From contig CAYULW010000003.1 of NCBI GenBank assembly GCA_964445815.1, forward strand, positions 124,001 to 188,000: a stretch of DNA of 64,000 nt. The letters are read 5' to 3'. Origin of the DNA: CAYULW01 sp964445815 (GTDB taxonomy: Bacteria > Bacteroidota > Bacteroidia > Flavobacteriales_E > Vicingaceae). Position 1 is the first letter of the stretch. Every line of letters begins with the position of its first letter. Below are positions 61,415 to 64,000 of this stretch, in pieces. The notes beneath the pieces were generated by a model. It saw only the letters and a program-made list of their open reading frames with translations. It was not told the origin of the DNA and did no database searches. The position numbers and the translations under genes were made by a program.

Positions 61415-62602
61415 ATGAAAAAGAAGAGAACATTTAAAGTAGTTGTCACTCACCCAATACAGTATCATGCTGTGTTATGGCGTAGTTTGAGTAAACTGGA
61501 GAATTTTAATTTCGAAGTATATTTCTGCTCGAACCATGGTCAGAAAGTTAGTTTAGATGTTGATTTTGGGGTTTCGTTTAAATGGGATGTGCCGCTGACT
61601 GACGGTTATAAAAACAGAACCTTCAGAAATTATGGGTTTGGTAAGGGCTACTTTAAATATCTGAATCCCGGCCTTTTAATTAAGCTTCTTTTTTCTAGTA
61701 ACGATTTTGTTTATTTCCATGGTGTAAACAACTTTACCGCATATGCTGCTTTTTGGCTAGCTAAAATTAAAGGGTCTAAGACAATTATTAGGAATATCGC
61801 TCATTTACTAGACGAAGAACAAAGAAGCCCCTTTAAGGTTAAATTGCGAGACATAGTGTATGGGAGTGCCTATAGACATGCAGCAGTTTGCATGTATATT
61901 GGGCAACACAATAAAACATTTTACAAGTCATTCAGAGTAAAAGAAAGACGCTTAATACATGCTCCTCATATAGTTGATAATTCGTTTTTTCAAAAAAATA
62001 GGCTTGCTGAACAAGAAATAATTGATTACAAAAGAAGTTTGGGTATAAAAGATAACAGCATAGTGCTTCTTTTCTGTGGGAAGCTTATTCCCAAGAAGCA
62101 ACCTTTGTTGTTATTGGAGGCATTGTTAAATAGCAATTTAAGCGAACATATTACTTTATTATTCGTAGGTGAAGGAGTGTTAAAGAAGGAACTTCAAGAT
62201 CAAGCAGATTCAATAAGTAACAAGAATAAAAACAAAGAGATTAAATTTTTAGGTTTTCAAAATCAAACTAAGTTACCACAAATCTATAGTATTACTGATA
62301 TATTGGTTCTGCCTTCATATCATCAAGAGACTTGGGGTTTAGTTGTCAATGAAGCCCTAAATTTTTCGTCTGCGATAATTGTGAGTGATAATGTTGGTTG
62401 TGGTCCTGAATTAGTGCAAGATAAAACAGGGTTAATTTTTGACAGAAACAGTGCTCTTGAGCTTCAAAATGCATTAGAGAAAATGATTAATAATCAAGAG
62501 TTGTTAAATCAGTATAAATTAAATTGCTCTGATGTGATTGATAATTGGAGTATAACTGAATATACCGATTCAGTAAAAAGAATTGTGAATGAAGAATATT
62601 AA
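61415..62602 (+). CDS. Family 4 glycosyltransferase
   Basis: A protein of 395 residues. The N-terminal Rossmann-like start (FKVVVTHPIQYHAVLWRSL) and the C-terminal GT4 donor site are clear: IVLLFCGKLIPKKQPLLLLE, LLFVGEGVLKKELQDQA, IKFLGFQNQTKLPQIYSITD, and SYHQETWGLVVNEALNFSSA (the E-x7-E motif binding the nucleotide sugar). A retaining GT-B enzyme, probably adding a sugar to the glycan repeat unit. The start ATG lies at 61415, giving MKKKRTFKVV. Its end overlaps the next gene's start by 14 bases, so the two are probably coupled. Confidence 0.88.
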   Translation: MKKKRTFKVVVTHPIQYHAVLWRSLSKLENFNFEVYFCSNHGQKVSLDVDFGVSFKWDVPLTDGYKNRTFRNYGFGKGYFKYLNPGLLIKLLFSSNDFVYFHGVNNFTAYAAFWLAKIKGSKTIIRNIAHLLDEEQRSPFKVKLRDIVYGSAYRHAAVCMYIGQHNKTFYKSFRVKERRLIHAPHIVDNSFFQKNRLAEQEIIDYKRSLGIKDNSIVLLFCGKLIPKKQPLLLLEALLNSNLSEHITLLFVGEGVLKKELQDQADSISNKNKNKEIKFLGFQNQTKLPQIYSITDILVLPSYHQETWGLVVNEALNFSSAIIVSDNVGCGPELVQDKTGLIFDRNSALELQNALEKMINNQELLNQYKLNCSDVIDNWSITEYTDSVKRIVNEEY

Positions 62603-63836
62603 AAATAGTACTGAGGAGTTAGGAAATAACTTATCTCATTTTGTTGGATTCCATGATATATGTCCTTGGAATAACAATGGTTTGCTGGCTATTCATCAAG
62701 CTGAAGTTGATGATATAAAGAATAGAACTAAGGATGATTATATAAGTATTGCCTTGTGGAATCCGGATAATAACGAGATAAGGGTAATTGATCGCACCAA
62801 TTGTTGGAATTGGCAGCAAGGGAGCAGACTACAATGGATTCCCCATTCTAATCAAGTTATTTACAATAAAAGAATTGACAATAAATTGATCGCCCAAGTA
62901 TACAGTGAAGAGGAGTCTTCATTTGGTTCAGTGATTGATTGGCCCATCTATGAGCTGCATCCTGAAGGTAAAAAAGCGATTTCATATAGTTTTGCAAGAC
63001 TTGGTGAACTTTGGAAAGGTTATGGTTACGCAGGATTAGAGAAAGAATCTGACCAAGATGAAATAGCTCCTGAAACCAACGGTGTTTTTGAAGTTGATTT
63101 AGAGAATAATACGAGGAAATTAATCATTTCTTTAAGGCAAACTTTTGAAACAGAACGTAATTCTAAGTTTGATAGATTCAAACGGTTTATTACACATTGT
63201 TCCTATAATCCATCTGCAAGTAAACTTTGCTTCTTTGAACGCTTTCATACAGAAGAAGGGGCACTTTATTCAAGGTTTTTTGTTGCCAATAGCGATGGTT
63301 CGGGTTTAAAGCTGATTTCGGAAGGGAAGCAAAGTCATTTTGATTGGTATGATGATAAGCATATTTTAATATGGAGTCGACCCTCTAAGAGTTTTATAAA
63401 TGCAGCACATAAGTTAGGAATCTTAAGCAAACCTCCTTTCAAACAAATGATTCGCTTTATAAGAAGTTTGAATCCTTCTTTAAAGAGTAAGATGACAAAC
63501 GAGTATTTTAGAATTATTGATGTAACAGGAACAGATGCAGATGTTAGTGTTGCGCGTGAAACGATAAAAGAGGATGGACATCCGATGTTTAATGGAGATC
63601 GAACCCAATTCGTTAACGATACTTACCCTAATTCAGAGGGTCAACAAGAATTGATGCTTATGAAAATGGATGGGCACTTGAAAACATCTTTGGGTTGGTT
63701 TGATGTTCCTAGCAAATTTCAGGATTCCGATTTAAAATGCGACTTGCATCCCCGTTGGAATCGTCAGTTTAATCAGATATGTGTTGATTCTAGTCATTCT
63801 GGCAAAAGGCAAGTCTATATCCTAAAGGTAGATTAA
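62589..63836 (+). CDS. Beta-propeller-like protein of unknown function in the glycan locus
   Basis: A protein of 415 residues without a signal peptide. Repeated blades of the TolB/oligogalacturonate-lyase type are suggested by IALWNPDNNEIRVIDRT, LQWIPHSNQVIYNKRI, FFVANSDGSGLKLIS, FDWYDDKHILIWSRP and ELMLMKMDGHLKTSLGW, ending LHPRWNRQFNQICVDSSHSG. Such proteins read from the sequence as WD-like propellers that bind carbohydrates or process them. It is made in the cytoplasm by appearance, in an operon between a glycosyltransferase (14-base overlap) and another gene (TAATG overlap). I do not recognise a named family; a role in sugar chain handling is inference. Confidence 0.6.
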   Translation: MKNIKNSTEELGNNLSHFVGFHDICPWNNNGLLAIHQAEVDDIKNRTKDDYISIALWNPDNNEIRVIDRTNCWNWQQGSRLQWIPHSNQVIYNKRIDNKLIAQVYSEEESSFGSVIDWPIYELHPEGKKAISYSFARLGELWKGYGYAGLEKESDQDEIAPETNGVFEVDLENNTRKLIISLRQTFETERNSKFDRFKRFITHCSYNPSASKLCFFERFHTEEGALYSRFFVANSDGSGLKLISEGKQSHFDWYDDKHILIWSRPSKSFINAAHKLGILSKPPFKQMIRFIRSLNPSLKSKMTNEYFRIIDVTGTDADVSVARETIKEDGHPMFNGDRTQFVNDTYPNSEGQQELMLMKMDGHLKTSLGWFDVPSKFQDSDLKCDLHPRWNRQFNQICVDSSHSGKRQVYILKVD

Positions 63837-64000
63837 TGGGAAAGTTACTTTATGTTTATCAGAATTATAGGAAATCTTATTCTAGTGCTTCATTAAGCAT
63901 TTTGAGAGGTCTCAAGAAGATAAGTGAAATAACAACAGATGAATTTGAAGTTAAACCCATCTCAAATCTTAAGAATGTAAATAGAGTTCTAAATCGTTTA
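63836..64000 (+). CDS. Start of a gene cut by the window edge, possibly a glycosyltransferase
   Basis: An open frame of 55 codons runs from the ATG at 63836, which overlaps the preceding stop (TAATG), to the window end without a stop. The peptide begins GKLLYVYQNYRKSYSSASLS and continues with LRGLKKISEITTDEFEVKPI. The start resembles the first strand of GT-B glycosyltransferases and the coupling to the preceding genes fits, but too little is visible for a firm family call. Confidence 0.6.
   Translation, partial: MGKLLYVYQNYRKSYSSASLSILRGLKKISEITTDEFEVKPISNLKNVNRVLNRL

Noticed and set aside
1..64000. Prophage, integrative element or insertion sequence
   Set aside because: No integrase, transposase, phage structural gene, tRNA junction or terminal inverted repeats were seen.

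Overview
The window looks like chromosomal DNA of a Bacteroidota bacterium, probably of the Flavobacteriia or a close relative. Five large secreted proteins end in type IX secretion (T9SS) sorting domains. Families typical of the phylum are present: a DUF5606 protein, a DUF3667 protein, a TonB receptor with a carboxypeptidase-regulatory-like leader domain, and an XrtF/XrtX-like exosortase. Several genes are preceded by the phylum's TTTG-N19/20-TAnnTTTG promoter type. No tRNA, rRNA, CRISPR array, transposase, prophage or plasmid gene was seen.

Layout. Positions 1-2342 (minus): start of purB, an M3 oligoendopeptidase and a DUF5606 protein, tightly packed. 2484-13592 (plus): a giant surface protein of about 3,700 residues made of about 34 Ig/PKD-like domains with a T9SS type B C-terminus. 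13682-18937 (plus): a compact run of TonB receptor, outer-membrane barrel, ECF sigma factor, anti-sigma-like protein and DUF4097-like protein. 19049-23780: fused isobutyryl-CoA mutase (icmF), a lipoprotein and a convergent chalcone-isomerase-like protein. 23835-26920: two methyltransferases, a DUF3667 protein and a family 2 glycosyltransferase. 26936-31667: a small T9SS protein, 1-pyrroline-5-carboxylate dehydrogenase, a FtsB/DivIC-like division protein and fumarylacetoacetase. 31850-39102: two tandem, related T9SS type A proteins. 39109-47002 (minus): exosortase, glyA, a small membrane protein, a tiny PID-CTERM-like protein and a three-repeat LamG-like T9SS protein. 47399-64000: an exopolysaccharide/glycan locus with a Wzc-like tyrosine kinase, a flippase, glycosyltransferases, methyltransferases, UDP-GlcNAc 2-epimerase and a four-gene deoxysugar cassette.

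The most interesting content is as follows. (1) The minus-strand cassette at 53140-57506 encodes an NDP-hexose 2,3-dehydratase, a Gfo/Idh/MocA reductase, a sugar aminotransferase and a sugar N-formyltransferase, in the order of the expected reactions. It predicts a 4-formamido-2,4,6-trideoxyhexose, a sugar chemistry best known from actinomycete antibiotics. (2) An exosortase locus contains its likely tiny substrate. A terminator there is threaded through the substrate gene's stop codon and ends directly on the start codon of the next gene. (3) The giant protein has a hidden higher-order repeat: about 80-residue domains of two types follow a strict S-G-S-G-G pattern with a period of five domains (402 residues, 1206 bp), and two near-perfect DNA duplications sit at exactly that offset. 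(4) The tyrosine kinase carries a run of twelve Gly-Tyr units encoded by a hexanucleotide repeat.

Putting it together, the region appears devoted mainly to the cell surface: long adhesins exported by T9SS, a second C-terminal sorting system (exosortase/PID), and a polysaccharide locus. Amino-acid and acyl-CoA catabolism genes (icmF, P5C dehydrogenase, fumarylacetoacetase, glyA) are interspersed. All assignments are from reading motifs and gene order by eye; no database search was run.
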